DNA from: Trichobilharzia szidati
Taxonomy: Eukaryota; Platyhelminthes; Trematoda; Strigeidida; Schistosomatidae
Direction of reading: 5' to 3'
DNA: 64,000 nt
Assembly (NCBI GenBank): GCA_944472155.2
Contig: OX235279.1
Coordinates: forward strand, 162,338,199-162,402,198
The stretch's first letter is position 1; each line of letters opens with the position of its first letter. Shown here one piece after another: positions 1 to 11,567 of the stretch. Below the pieces are notes generated by a model that saw only the letters and a list, made by a program, of their open reading frames with translations, searched no databases and had not been told where the DNA came from. Both the position numbers and the translations under genes were made by a program.

Positions 1-299
1 CTATTGTTCCATCACATCTTATACATGTTCCACAATACACTTTCTAATATGATTCTAATTTGCCTTTACTGGCTACTGTATGCTTAAATTAATGGATTTA
101 TAATTGTAGACACTAAAAAATTTATTGAAAACAATTGTTCGCTCTAAATATTTTGTTCTGCATAAAATGTATACTTTGGAAAAGAGGTGGAAAATGAACG
201 AAGATATATAAACTGTCAGAAAAACTCTGTCATACACATAAGAATTGCACTTATGAACCGTGTTCTCACTCCAACTTCTATTATACTGTCAAAATGTAA

Positions 300-780
300 T
301 TTTGATTAAATGAGTCCAGTGTTTTTAAATATGAATAAGAAATTACAACTTTGGCGTATATTTCTCGTATGCATTTATATACTATTTATGACGGTTGCGC
401 TTATAAGTAGTTTAATGAATTCTATGCAACAACAAAAAACTAGCGATATATCACTTGAAAATATAGTAATGCATGCAAAAGTCAGCAAAATTTTGACACC
501 CACATAGTAAAATCACCTATTTTATCCCATCCTGAGTCCATTTTATGTAACATTGTCAAATTGTAATTTTGATTTAAGGTATACGAAAAATAGACAGGTA
601 GAGACTGAGTTGCTGGCTAAAGTCACTGAGAGGGCCTCCATCGTGTTTACATGATGATCAGTTCATTACTACAATGACTGGGTGGAATGCCAATCAAGAC
701 ATTTCAGAGGCATAATATTTGAACACGGGACAGTCGGCTACAAATATTGGCTGACGTCCCAAAATCTACAAAACAGTCAG
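300..780 (+). repeat. Segmental repeat R1, copy 1 (uninterrupted)
   Basis: Nearly the same sequence occurs at 24860-25510, where it is split by a SINE. Here it is continuous. A 65-codon frame at 310-507 reads NKKLQLWRIFLVCIYILFMT with one hydrophobic segment. In copy 2 the matching start region has a 2 nt indel and an in-frame stop, so coding is not conserved. Element type unknown. Confidence 0.75.
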
Positions 781-1190
781 CCATCAGTTATATTATTATC
801 TGTAATGTCAAGGTGGTCGTATACCGGAGGTTACATCTAGTGCAGTATATTTTCCTACAGACAGATATCACAATTTGATGGGCGAGTAGAGATGTTCCCC
901 TCTCAGAGAGTTCACATAGATGAATGAGAAGACTGTGAGGAACAGTTCAACTAGTCTGAACTCCTGAAATATTGTGAAACTCGTGTACAACCACAAATAA
1001 CAGGGTATGTCGTGAAGTCTGTTGAAACATTTCCAAGAGATATTCAGTGATCTTAAGTCGAACTGATTGAATATTTAGCTGAGAGATTCTATCCAAGTGG
1101 TTTGAATCAGTGACAGCTTCAGTTTTGACGATTGGTTGTAGGTCGTCTTTAACTAGTGCAGTTCCTACACTGTTCTTCGCTATTTAGGCA
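780..1190. other. Unassigned spacer
   Basis: I see no exon, RNA gene or recognisable element head in this stretch. Confidence 0.4.
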
Positions 1191-1194
1191 TCGA

Positions 1195-1600
1195 GATCAG
1201 GTATCGATAAAAGTTTGCAACTGGCTGTTTGAAATGTTTTTCTGATCCACACAGAAGAACTGACTAGCTGACTCAACACCGGTGTTGAAAAATTGGAATT
1301 TTGTTCCTTATGCTGAGTGAGTGAAGTAGATTTTCACACTGTTTTCAAAATAACGAAGGTCTTCCTTTTTGCTCTTACCGATCCCGACTGCCTATGACAC
1401 CCTTCTCTATGTCGTCTCCTCAAGTTGAAATGATTCTGCGATGAGGTAAGCGAAACAAGTGAATTTCTTCGAATTTCCATCATTGATAGTGATTCTTGCT
1501 GCTTGTTGTTGTTGCTGGTCATTGGATGTATTCATCACCTCTGTCTTCTCTACGTCCAATTGAAATCCTCCTTTCAATAATTGGCAACCCATTAATTTTC
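1195..1600 (-). mobile_element. RTE-like LINE 3' relic
   Basis: The reverse strand resembles the C-terminal part of the RTE-like LINE at 56.5-59.7 kb. It includes the glutamine run coded by CAACAACAACAAGCAGC and the 'ITINDGNSKKFTCFAYL' block corresponding to ITINGRDLKEVTSFTYL. Frameshifts throughout. Confidence 0.6.
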
Positions 1601-1601
1601 G

Positions 1602-1797
1602 CCTTTATTTTTTATTTATTTTGATTTACAGCTTGATTCCACACCGTATTTTCAGAACAAGTGTGGAATTTTCAGCATGGATATCGGTAGCCCAAATTCA
1701 GGCTGACCATAGATATTGGGTGTGCGCCGGCAGGGGATCGAACCTCGGACCATGTGCATGGTCGGCGAGAGTCCTAACCACTGTGCCACCGACGCAC
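1602..1797 (-). mobile_element. tRNA-headed SINE, family A
   Basis: Reading in reverse, a head GTGCGTCGGTGGCACAGTGG with a B-box-like GGTTCGATCCC is followed by a fixed body (GATATCTATGGT..., GTGTGGAATCAAGCTGTA) and an A-rich tail. Head ends GTGCGTCGG and CCGGCGCAC can pair like an acceptor stem. Other copies lie at 8417, 25158, 50975, 51284, 51941 and 61061. Confidence 0.85.
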
Positions 1798-2059
1798 TAG
1801 CGAACCACTGAGCTCTAGAATCCAGAGTTATCACACACCAGTATGAAATCATCCAATTCGCCTGTGATACTGGTCGGCTTCAACGCTATACATATTGCAC
1901 ATTTGTTGAGGTGAGAATCCATCTGATACAATGGATTGCGTTCGTCCCAGTGGGTGAATGATCAATGAGCTCGTCTCCTAGTCTGAAGGTTCTAGACAGA
2001 ATTTTACAGTGTGTCCATGGATGTGTAGTAGGGAGAAACATGTGTCAAGTACTCCCTGA

Positions 2060-2125
2060 TGCTATTTGTTTTTGATGGTTCTCTGACTGATATCAATCCA
2101 TGATAAACCCTCTATCCAATCTAAT
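2060..2125 (-). repeat. SINE family D body fragment
   Basis: GATGGTTCTCTGACTGATAT and the following CCATGATAAACCCTCTATCCAA match the 3' part of the SINE at 5262-5475. No tRNA-like head is visible here. Confidence 0.4.
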
Positions 2126-2384
2126 CCCTGCCATGCAACGCATTTAAATGTGGCTAGAATAGCTATCTGGATAAAACGTGTCGAAATTTTTGACAGAGAG
2201 ATTTCCGCGTGGATTTTCGCTGACTGAATCTTTGTGGACTTATACCTTAGCACTACTATATGAGTATGTTAGCAGAATGGAGAATGGAATTTCCTGTCAG
2301 TAAATTTCATGTGTCATATTGAAGTCAATGCTCCGATGTGCCTCACTGAATAGTTGAATTACGTGGCAGTGTCAAGGTTTTGCT

Positions 2385-2530
2385 GTACGCTGGTGAGCAC
2401 CAAATTGGTTATGCGCTCGCGTCGTAACCGGAATATCCTGAGTTCGAACCCGTATATGCGCATGCTGCTGAGAATTCTCCAACCAGACTGACTTGAAAGA
2501 TGTCCAGCTCTCACTGTTTACACGATTATT
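2385..2530 (+). mobile_element. tRNA-headed SINE, family D-like
   Basis: A-box-like GGTTATGCGCTCGCGTC and B-box-like GAGTTCGAACC are 30-40 nt apart. A body follows with similarity to the copy at 5262. Degenerate. Confidence 0.5.
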
Positions 2531-2774
2531 GTGAAAGTTATTATTTCTTTAATGTATTCTGACTGAAAATGGGAGCCTTACTGTCGTGTCTCCATGCTAC
2601 TTATTTATGTGTCATCACTCTATCGTCTAGATTCACGTTCGCTCGGAAGATTTGATTTCCATAACCTCACACCATCTTTTGTACTTTGCTGTCTAACCCT
2701 CAACTATTCCGTCGCTTATTTGGCAATGTTTTCTACTTGACAGCTTGCTGACTAGTGTACGGTGTGCTTATTGC

Positions 2775-3010
2775 TATTATTATTGTGCCCTTTTGAATAT
2801 AGGGCTTTAATTGGAGCACATCTTCACTTCGTCTTATTCTCTGAGGAACTCTTCAATTGGCTGCATGACTTCTAATAGTTTCTCATATCTTCCAACTCAA
2901 ACGATCTCCACCATATCACACTCAGATAGTCGCCCAAACTTCGTTTATTTTCTATTCGGGTTCCACTCGATGTCCCAGCGCCTGATGACACTAAACCATC
3001 TCCTCATCAG
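2775..3010 (-). mobile_element. RTE-like LINE 3' tail relic
   Basis: Begins (reverse orientation) with an ATT-rich tail at 2775 and continues with the degraded 'GGGCTT..TGGAGCACATCT' and 'TTCGGGTTCCACTCGATG' blocks seen at the 3' ends of the RTE-like copies at 6.65 and 28.5 kb. Confidence 0.5.
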
Positions 3011-3554
3011 CTTCCAATGACATTAGGTTGCAGTAGTCCTAAAATATAGCAACTTGAGAGAAGCTGAACTCCTTCCTAGTGGATGACTGGTCAACCGGCT
3101 TGCAATTTAAATTTTCCGGATGTTTCGATTACTTGCGGTGACGTCATGGCAAAGTTGTTCTCAACAGTTCCAAGCTGGGAAGATGAAATATGTGCCCCGA
3201 TTGTTTTATAAACTTCTATAACCGATGTGTCAGTTCGTGATCAAACTTGAAAGTAATCAAATCAGCGAACTGCTGATCCACGATTAACTCAACACAGACT
3301 AAGAGGTAGTTTATACCATAAATATGTTACTGACATAGAATATAACGGTGAAATGCCTGAGTTCATAAGAGATGCAGAGAAGGAACTAATAGCTTTTGAT
3401 CTATCGTGGAGCCAGATTCAAATACCACGGTTGAAAGCCATTTGACATGGATATACTCATGAGTGAAATTTGGCCATCTTCGTAAGGCGATCTCTTCGCA
3501 GTAACGTTAAGAGTATTGTTCACCAACCGTCTAGTTGCTTACGACAAGCTCAAA

Positions 3555-3860
3555 GAAACGACCTCTCACCTGATCAATTCTGTGTGTATGCACCACTTCA
3601 GCTGTTCCCATGGAGACATATATATTAGTCGTTCGACGCACATCTTTCTAAATCACTCTTCTGCATGCTTCCAAGAAGGTAACAGAGTCTTTATAACGAG
3701 TTCTTTAATTGAACACCTTGTCAACACTGCTTATCCCATCTAAACACACGTGATCTCGACAGTCATCTTCAAAGTGGAGAACAACCTGCCAAAGCAACTT
3801 GCTTTCGTCTCCTTTGCACTCCTAAAGCCTAAGCCTTTCAATAGGAAAGACTGGAGCTAT
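3555..3860 (+). mobile_element. Penelope-like GIY-YIG endonuclease relic, type 1
   Basis: Plus-strand reading gives CSHGDIYISRST, then SSLIEHLVNTAYPI and FKVENNLPKQLAF. These correspond to the YVG, EHLVNTGHSI and FKVIYKVRNNL blocks at 16.0-16.3 kb. The GIY-YIG fold is the endonuclease of Penelope-like retroelements. In-frame stops and a damaged YVG motif show it is dead. Confidence 0.6.
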
Positions 3861-4289
3861 GCAGACAGGACAAAATCATCCAGCCACTTATATCAGTATT
3901 GTGGTGACAGCCTTGTTGATTTCTGCTAACCTGAATTGTGTTACGTTGTTTTTCCAACTCCTCGTCACTCTTGTATTTCCCACGTAATATCGAGTTTTCC
4001 TTCATTTGCATGTGCACTGTGATTACAACTCATTCACATTAAGTTATTCATCCTATTACGTAAGTCTAATACACTTATTGAACTCCACTTATGCACTGAC
4101 TAATATTAACATCTACGATTGTGGAAACCAATCACTTTCGTTTCTATTCTTTTTTGTAATAGGAAAATTTGTAATTAGATAGTGAGATTGTCTAGCCAAA
4201 GAAAATAACTTCGTCAAAAAGAGCGCGTCCTCTCAGAACTGTGTGTTTTGTTCTCATTAATGTCTGGATGGGAATTATTCATGAATCCT

Positions 4290-4510
4290 CTCATCGTCCC
4301 AAAGTGTTCCTGTCTTCTCACTGGTCATGTACCTTCTCTACCATGATCCACTGCACCAATATTCAGAATACCATAGTGGGTGAAAGCAGGCGACCTTGCC
4401 TCACACCCGTGTCATCACTCAATTCAGTGGCGTCACTGACTTTTCCCAGTGTGTGAATGAATCACTTGACATGTCCCATCATCACAATCATATAGCTGCG
4501 GTTAGATAAG
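4290..4510 (-). mobile_element. RT-core relic of an RTE-like LINE
   Basis: Reverse strand can be read as TGVRQGRLLSP with flanking damaged codons, the same block as TGVRQGCLLSPMIF in the RTE-like LINE. Too decayed to place ends exactly. Confidence 0.4.
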
Positions 4511-4685
4511 GTAGAAAAAGGTTAGAAGAACTGAACGCCATAGTACTGAGACTATTTCTGCCATTCTAGTATTCTCTGATATTAGTTAGTAAATAAAAGC
4601 TTGAAAATCCCTGAAAAATCATTGTTTTCTCTTCTTCCTTTTCTCATAAATTATTCTTCAAAACTTCCTTTTTTCGTTGTTTTAG

Positions 4686-4779
4686 CTACTTTGGAATGTC
4701 CATCCTATCAAACGGCTTTCTATATATATGATTGCTGTAAAGATGAAAAGGGTGCGGATAAGTGTTGTAAATGGGTCCA
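4686..4779 (+). CDS. Cys-rich membrane protein, luminal-side exon
   Basis: A 94 nt exon between acceptor TTGTTTTAG and donor CCA|GTAAGT. It encodes TLECPSYQTAFYIYDCCKDE and KGADKCCKWV. The pattern is one C, then two CC pairs around 16 residues apart, and it joins in phase 2 to the transmembrane exon at 12265. The layout (short Cys-rich ectodomain, one membrane helix, Cys/Lys tail) recalls CYYR1/VOPP1/Shisa-type small membrane proteins, but I cannot assign a family. The upstream exon with start codon and signal peptide was not identified. The open frame does run back to 4601 and reads a hydrophobic stretch, but without an ATG. Confidence 0.6.
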
Positions 4780-4837
4780 GTAAGTATACTAAATCGTTCT
4801 CTTAGTCTTCAATATTTTCTTTCATTGGAGTTGTTTC

Positions 4838-5078
4838 GTCAGTGGCACAGCGGTAGATTGCTCGCCAACTATGCTGGTCGTTTGGGGTTCAGTCTCCGGC
4901 CGGCGTACTTTTTTACCTCGCTAAGCCAGTAATAAGACTGGTAAAGAGGGAAGGTTGGGCATGAGGCTAGTAACCCCATCCTGTGAAAATAATCACAACT
5001 GTTACGGAAACTTCAAGGCTCCAGCGTGAAGCCCTATGTTTCACTGGGAACATAAAGGAATAAAATAATAACACAAAT
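4838..5078 (+). mobile_element. Composite SINE, family B
   Basis: The head TCAGTGGCACAGCGGTAGAT with B-box-like GGGGTTCAGTCTCC is tRNA-like. The middle (AGAGGGAAGGTTGGGCATGA ... TTACGGAAACTTCAA) resembles the 5' region of the RTE-like LINE (56.5 and 6.0 kb). The end GAAGCCCTATGTTTCACTGG plus AATAATAA tail resembles that LINE's 3' end. Mobilisation by the LINE is inferred. Confidence 0.75.
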
Positions 5079-5261
5079 AATAATGTTTCTATGACAATAA
5101 GAGTTAGATTTTTTCTGAAAAAGCTACATTGCATGATGTAACGTTATTTGCGCAAATAGACCACATTACTAGACCACACAATGAAGTTGACTGAAGGCAT
5201 TAACTGGTAGTCGAACTTTATATCGCGAGTGATTAGGAGATGGAATTCAAGGGCTTTTGAA

Positions 5262-5475
5262 TCAGGCTCCAGTGGCTCAGTGGAATAAGAGCTTGCCTTA
5301 TGAGAGGAAGGTGTCCTGAGTTCGAATCTTAATGATGGGTGCTTACTGCTGAAGAGCGATACCCAAACTAGGCTAACGAAAACTCTAGTTATCCAATTCT
5401 CCTTATTTGTAGTTTTCCAATCGTTCTTTAACTGATGTCAGCTCATGATAAAACCCTCCAGTCAATCAAACACAA
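5262..5475 (+). mobile_element. tRNA-headed SINE, family D
   Basis: A-box-like TGGCTCAGTGGAATAAGAG and B-box-like GAGTTCGAATC, followed by a body ending near CATGATAAAACCCTCCAGTC. The body is shared with 2060-2125. Confidence 0.6.
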
Positions 5476-5479
5476 TCCA

Positions 5480-5970
5480 TAAAAAAACCAACACTTGAAA
5501 AATGGGTGAACTAGTTATTTGTAATAAGTATGGAAGAATATTTGAAAAAATCAGTTAGTTGACTTAACAAACGAAAACACTACTGGAGGAGATGCATACA
5601 GGGAGAAAACAGGGAAATATGTAATACTTTAAAAGCAAGCAACGATATAAATTAAGATCAGTAGGCTAGAAAAAATCATAGATTTAATAATAATGAGAAT
5701 TTTAGTACATGCAAATTCTATGATGGATTACACTGAAAAGACAGTTGCAGCGAAGAAAGCATTGTTTTCAATAAATTCGTCATTAAAATGACTAAAAATT
5801 CGTGAATTTATAAAATTGTAAGGTGGGGGGGGGCAGAAAGCTCCAAGACCATTTCCGATCAAATTTGAGAACACAGCAAATAACAAGATCGACGCAAGTG
5901 ATACATGTACGGAGTAAAAACGAAATAATACCGGGAAATAAACAAGAAGTTTGGATGATTAAATCTTGGA
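5480..5970. other. Unassigned AT-rich intronic sequence
   Basis: Contains a 9-10 nt G run near 5824-5834 and otherwise no recognisable gene or element. Confidence 0.4.
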
Positions 5971-5971
5971 T

Positions 5972-6655
5972 AGTTTACTAACACACCAGATTTCTAGCCG
6001 TTATCAATCTCGGGTGAAGAGGAAAGGTTGGGCGTGGAGCTAGCCATCCTACTCTAGAAAACCAGTCAAACTGCTACAGAAACTTCAACACACAGTAAAA
6101 ATATTAAAGATACAAAAAATTTTAAAAAACAAACCTAATCTTCTCCAGAATTGGAGAGGCGAAATGAGGTGGGCTGGTGACAACCTTCGGAAGCCAGTCA
6201 GCTAGACGGCGGCTCTTCTCCCTACGATAGCAAGAATAAGAATGGAGACATGGAATGTTCGTACAATATACGAAGCTGGGAAGGCCGCCCAGGTAGCCAG
6301 ACAAATGAGGGGATATGATACAGAAGTGCTCAGAATATGAGAGAGCAGATAGATGTGGACTGCTAAAATTGCCAACTGGTAAGTCTGTGATTTACTGTGG
6401 TCACTTAGACGACAAACACGAGTACACTAAGACAGTAGATATCACGATGTCACCAACAGCAGCCAAAGTTCTCATGCACTGGGAACCAATCTCCTCCAGG
6501 ATTATGAAAGCAAGATTCATTTCAAAAGGAAGGAAGGTTACAATAATCCAGTGCTACGCCGTGCCTAAAAATAATTCAGACTCAGAAGAGAGGAAGGGAG
6601 AATTCTATCGACAACTACAAACAGTAATGGACAACATCCCAAATTTATTGCTATA
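5972..6655 (+). mobile_element. RTE-like LINE, 5' region and endonuclease start
   Basis: Carries the LINE 5' region (AAGAGGAAAGGTTGGGCGTG) and the start of the apurinic endonuclease domain: reading GDMECSYNIRSWEGRPGSQ out of frame, then PTGKSVIYCGHLDDKHEYTK and TMSPTAAKVLMHWEPISSRI in frame at 6315-6648. It stops abruptly at 6648, where the 3' end of the oppositely oriented copy begins. 3' truncation is unusual for LINEs and suggests the other copy inserted into it or a deletion occurred. Confidence 0.8.
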
Positions 6656-9600
6656 ATAATATTTTTATTGTTCACTTTAATTCCCAACGGCACATAGAGC
6701 TTCAGCCACACGTCTCCACTGCGTTCAGTTCTCCGCCAATGTTCTAACCTAGCTTCACATTTGCCCACATGCTTTCATCTCCTCTTCACATGACCTGCTC
6801 CATGTCACCCTCGCACTGACGGTCAGCTCGCCGCTTCCCGTTCGGATTCCACTTGAGCGATGGCCTGGCATGTGATATCACTTGATGGTTTCCTCACAGT
6901 ATGGCCGATCCACCTACATTTCTTCCTACACATTTATTGCATAATTGGTTCCTGCTGGGTTGGTTACCTCCCAGAGATCCTTGTTGCTGATATTTTCTGG
7001 CCAGCCATCTGATCTTGAGTATTGAGCGAAGACAGCTGTTAATGAAGGCCTGTAGTTTGTTTGAGATGCTCTTGATGACGTGCAGTGCAAGTCTCTGATC
7101 CATATAGTGAGCAGTACTGACTTGACATTGGAGTTGAAAATCCGGACCTTATATTTCATGCTGAGAATTGTTGACCTCCACACAGACTTGAGAGTAATAA
7201 AAGCTTGCCTTGGTTTCCCGATCCTTGCTTTGATATCCTCGCCATTTCCGCCTGCAGTTGGAACGATGCTTCCCAGGTAGGTGGGTAGGTAAAGGAGGTT
7301 GCTTCTTTCAGATTTCTCCCATTAATGCTGGCTGATTGTTGTCTGTTGTTGTTGTTGTTGCTGTTGCTGTTGGGCAGGAATCTTCATCACCTCTGTTTTC
7401 TCTATGTTCAACTCAGTGAAGTACTATCTTTTATGCTTCCTCTGACAATTTGTTTCTTTTCATTTGCATATCTTCCAGTTTGTGGGAAATCAGACATATA
7501 TCATCGCCGAAACACTAATCCAGATCCTCCAAGTACTTTAAGTGAGTCCATTTTATGCCTGTCTTATTGCCCAGTGCCTGTAGCACTATCCACTTTACCG
7601 CGATCAGGAAAGTCATTGGAGATAGTAGGCAGTCAGCTTGTCTTACTGCTGTCTTCACTTCGAAGGATTCTGTGAGTTTCCCGTTGTGGATTACGTGGCA
7701 TGCAGCATTGTCGTACAACTGTTGGATGAGGTTTACAATGGTTAATGGCACTCTGTAGTGGCGAAGTAGTTTCCAAATCACCTTCGATCGACACTGTCTG
7801 CTGAAGGCCTTTTCAAAGTCGGTGAAGTTGAAGTAGAGAGCTGACCGCTGTTCCAAGCTGTATTCAGTGATGATCCGTAGTGTTGCGACTTCATCCATGC
7901 ATAAATTGTTTCTCCTAAATCCAGCCTGTTCTAGTAGACGTTTTTCATCCAGGGCGTATTCGATTCTCTCCAGGATGATGCGGCTTAGTATTTTGCCTGG
8001 GATAGACGGGAGCATAATGCCGCGTCAGTTCTTGGATTAACCGAAGTTTCCTTTCTATGGAAGTTTGAATATTTAGGCTTTCCTCCAATCAGCAGGTACC
8101 TTTCCCTCTTTCCACACCTTCTCCAGTAGTGGTGTCATCAAGTCTGCTGATGTCTCTGGGTCTATTTTCAATGCCTGTGCTGGAATTCCGTCTGGTCCTG
8201 CTGCTTTTCCAGTTTTTAACATCTTTATGACCTTCAGAACTTCCGCTTTCGACGAAGGGTTGGTATCCACTGGTAATTCTGCTTCCTCTGTTGGTATTAT
8301 TGGGTGCATTGTAGGTGGCGGTCGATAAAGGAGTCTTTTGAAATACTCAGCCCAGTGTTTCGTTTGCTCCACCTCTTTGGTGATTGACTTCCCGTTTTCA
8401 TACTTCACTGGCTTAATTTTTATTTTTTAAAATTTTATTATAGCTTGACTCCATATAGTATTTTTGATACAAGTATGAAATTTTCAGCATGTGGCATCAT
8501 TATCCCAAATTTTGCAGGCCGACCATTGATATCAGGTGTGCGTCGGCCGGGGATCTAACCCCAGACCATATGCATGGTCGGCGAGGGTCCTAACCGCTGT
8601 GTTGATCTCTTCCCCGATAGGAACCTAGTTGCTTTTTAGAGTGTTTCGAGGTGTCCTTTGCCTGCAGCTTGTTCTCCTTCACTTGCCATAGCTTCATAAT
8701 ATTTTCTTTTGTATTTTCTGGCACTCTTCTTTACTCTTTTGTTCAGTTTAGTGTAGCTTGCATTCAACTCCTGTTTTTGTTGCTCGTCGATGCACTGGAT
8801 AATCTTTTGTTTCACTATCCTTCTCTCTTCCATTAGTCTCCACGTGTCCGTAGTGAGCCGCTGTTTGTCCTGTCTCTTCTTTCTGCCTAGAACTTCCATG
8901 CAGGTTTGACTCCACACCGCTTCAAGGTTGTTCCAGTGTTTTTCAATGCTTATCTCTTCGCTAGTGTTGATTTGTGTCATCGCCTTTTCCCTTATGATTG
9001 CAATGAAATTGTTCTTTGTGGCCTGATCCTTCAGATTTTGAGTATTGAACTTAGTTTGTGGTCCATCTGCAGCTCCTGTTTCTTTGAAAGCTTTCAATTT
9101 GATTAGGAGTATTCCTTGCACGAGATAGTGGTCTGAGCCGACGTCTGCTCCTCTTCTTACTTTTGTGTCAAGTAGGTTGCGTGTCCACTTCCTTGAGCAC
9201 CATTGAGATGAAGTCAATTTAGTTTTTGGTTCGCCCGTCTAGTGACACCCATATAGCCTTGCGGATATCCTTGTGGTTGTATACGCTACCACCAATCCCT
9301 AGTTCATTGAAGGCGTAGAAGTCAGCGAAGAGTTCTCCGTTTTCATTCATCTCTCCGTGTGCTTCTCTACCCATGATGAGTTCTCCTCTTGTGTTGTCTG
9401 GCCCCAGTCTAGCGTTCATATCGCCTATGAGGATTTTGATTTCACCAACTGCAGCATTGTCCATTGTTGCCTGTAGTTGTCTGTAGGACTCTTCCTTCTT
9501 TTCGAGGTCTGCGTCGTTTGTGGTTGCATAGCATTGTATAGTTATCACTCTCCTCCCTTTTGAGTTGAGTCTGGTGGTCATTATCCTGGGCGAGATCGCT

Positions 9601-9928
9601 TTCCATTGTGTCAGAGCCTTCGTTGCTGTTGGCGACATAATGGTAGCTACACCCTCAGTGTGCCCATGGTTGTCTTCTGGGTGATCGGAGTGGATCACTG
9701 ACTCTCCCGTTGGAAATTTTGTGAGTCCACTCCCATTCCATCTGCTTTCACACCTTCCCAGTACTTCAGTAGCATATCTTTTCATCTCATTTGCAATCTG
9801 GGCAGATTTGCGAGTCTCATATCCCCACACACACTCTTTCTTTCGTTGCAAGGAGACTCATCGTACTGAAGTTTCTGTAGCGGTTTTGTTTACAGGTTGG
9901 GGTTGCTAGCCTCACGCCCGAGAAGGGA
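6650..9928 (-). mobile_element. RTE-like LINE, near full-length, decayed
   Basis: In reverse orientation: 5' region near 9925-9850; endonuclease 9851-9219 with GRCESRW, GDMNARLG and (next frame) GSDHYLV; linker 9217-8636; RT fragments 8408-8073 (KAAGPDGIPAQALK) and 8015-7515 (LYFNFTDFEKAFS, RQADCLLSPMTF). The catalytic box is read as FGDD near 7520. The 3' tail ends in ATTATTAT at about 6652. Several frameshifts, and a family A SINE sits inside at 8417-8603. Other RTE-type schistosome elements are SR2/SR3; the exact family is not determined. Confidence 0.85.
8417..8603 (-). mobile_element. SINE family A nested in the LINE
   Basis: Same family as 1602-1797, in the same orientation as the host LINE. 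Its tRNA-like head end is damaged near 8600. It splits the linker (8636) from the RT part (8408) of the LINE, so it is the younger insertion. Confidence 0.8.
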
Positions 9929-9929
9929 G

Positions 9930-10188
9930 TTAATACATAAGGGTGTGAGTTAAAGTGGAGCTACTTTTTGGGTTGCTCCCTCTAGAACCAGGAAAATAAG
10001 AAATAAAGCAAACGGAACAAAAGAAATCACAACAGAAAAAGCAACGACGACAGCAATAACAAAAACCGTAGTAAAAACATCACTGACAAACACAAATACC
10101 AAAACCGATACGTAAACCAGAGACTCACTTACTTGGGCATGTAAATCCAATAATATATGCAACCACAGATATTAGATGGTTATAGGTG
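9930..10188. other. Spacer between opposite LINE copies
   Basis: A-rich stretch with imperfect CAA/AAC runs between the 5' end of the minus LINE and the 5'-truncated plus LINE. No gene seen. Confidence 0.4.
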
Positions 10189-11273
10189 TTGACCGCGAAG
10201 TAATTTGGAAACTACTCCAGCACTACGGCATACCCCGAATATTCATGAACCTTATTTAACAGCTGTACGACAACGGCACATGTCAAGTGATCCACAACGG
10301 AAAACTCAACGAGGCTTTTGGAGTAAACACAGGAGTCAGACAAGGGTGCTTATTATCACCAATGATATTCCTAATTGTGGTGGACTGGATTATGCGTCAG
10401 AGAGTGGGAAACGAGAAGACAGGGATATCCTGGACCGACGTGAAGAACCTAGAAGACCTGGATTTCGTGCGTGGATGATTTATGTTTGATGTCACACAAA
10501 ATCGAAGACTTACAAGCGAAAACCGACAAACTGGTCGAAGAAGCAGCAAAGACAGCACCCCACGTGAACATAGACAAAACGGAGCTTATGAAAATAACCA
10601 ACAACAACAACAGCAACATTCAGCGCCAATCACCATCAACGGGAGGGATTTGAAAGAGGTTACTTCATTCACTTATCTAGGAAGCATTGTCTCAACTACA
10701 GGAGGAACGGATGAGCATGTCAAATCGAGAATCGGGAAGGCGAGGAACACATTCATCAATTTAAAACCAATCTGGAAATATTTGTCACTCAGCCTGCATC
10801 AACAACAAATTCGGATTTTCAATACGAACGTCAAGTCAATTCTTCTATACGGATCAAAAACTTGGCAAATCGCAAAGAATATTTCCAACAGGTTGCAGAC
10901 CTTTATCAACAGCTGTCTTCGCTCTATACTGAAGATCAGATGGCCGGAAAGAATCACCAACAAGAAACTATGGGAACAAACAAAGCAAGAACCAATCGCC
11001 CAACAAATATGCAGGAGAAAGTGGAGATGGATTGGACAGTTGCTGAGGAGGCCGCGCGTCAGGCCCTCGAGTCGCATCCAAAAGGGAAGCGGCGAGTGGG
11101 ACGTCGGTGCAAGGGTGACATGGAGGAGATCGTGTGAAGAAGAGTTGAAACAGTATGCATTAACATAGAAGCAGGTGAAAAGTACAGCAGAAGACAGAAG
11201 CAAGTGGAGATGTGCAGTTGAAGCCCTATGTTCCACTAGGAACCCAAGGGAACAATAATAATATATAATAATA
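10189..11273 (+). mobile_element. RTE-like LINE, 5'-truncated RT and C-terminus
   Basis: Begins at VDREVIWKLL-equivalent sequence and includes TGVRQGCLLSPMIFLIVVDW and DDLCLMSHKIEDLQAKTDKL (after a frame change), then the glutamine run and ITINGRDLKEVTSFTYLGS. The 3' end GAAGCCCTATGTTCCACTAG is followed by (AAT)n. It is very similar to 58590-59690 and so is young. The RT catalytic box at 10464-10480 carries a 4 nt insertion also present at 58867-58883. Confidence 0.9.
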
Positions 11274-11567
11274 GGTGTCTGCTCAATGTGTTGAAAAGTC
11301 ACAAACTGGTAATTTGCATCCACAGAATCGGTGTTCGAAAACAAAACAGGTTAAGATAGACTTCACCAGTTCCCAGTTGAAAATGTATTATATACAACAG
11401 ATATATCCACCAGGGAACAGATATGTCCACTCGATGTGTTTAACAGTCACAAACTGACAGACAGGTAGCTATAGGTAGTAATAGTCAACAAGATTATATA
11501 CACAGGCTCAGTGTTTAAAAGTAAACCAATTGCAGACATAAGTATAAAACTTGGGCATTGTGGTAGA

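Noticed and set aside
7325..7758. Plus-strand frames with a Leu run at 7325 and 7555.
   Set aside because: They are antisense to the minus-strand LINE; the Leu run is the reverse of the LINE's glutamine codons.
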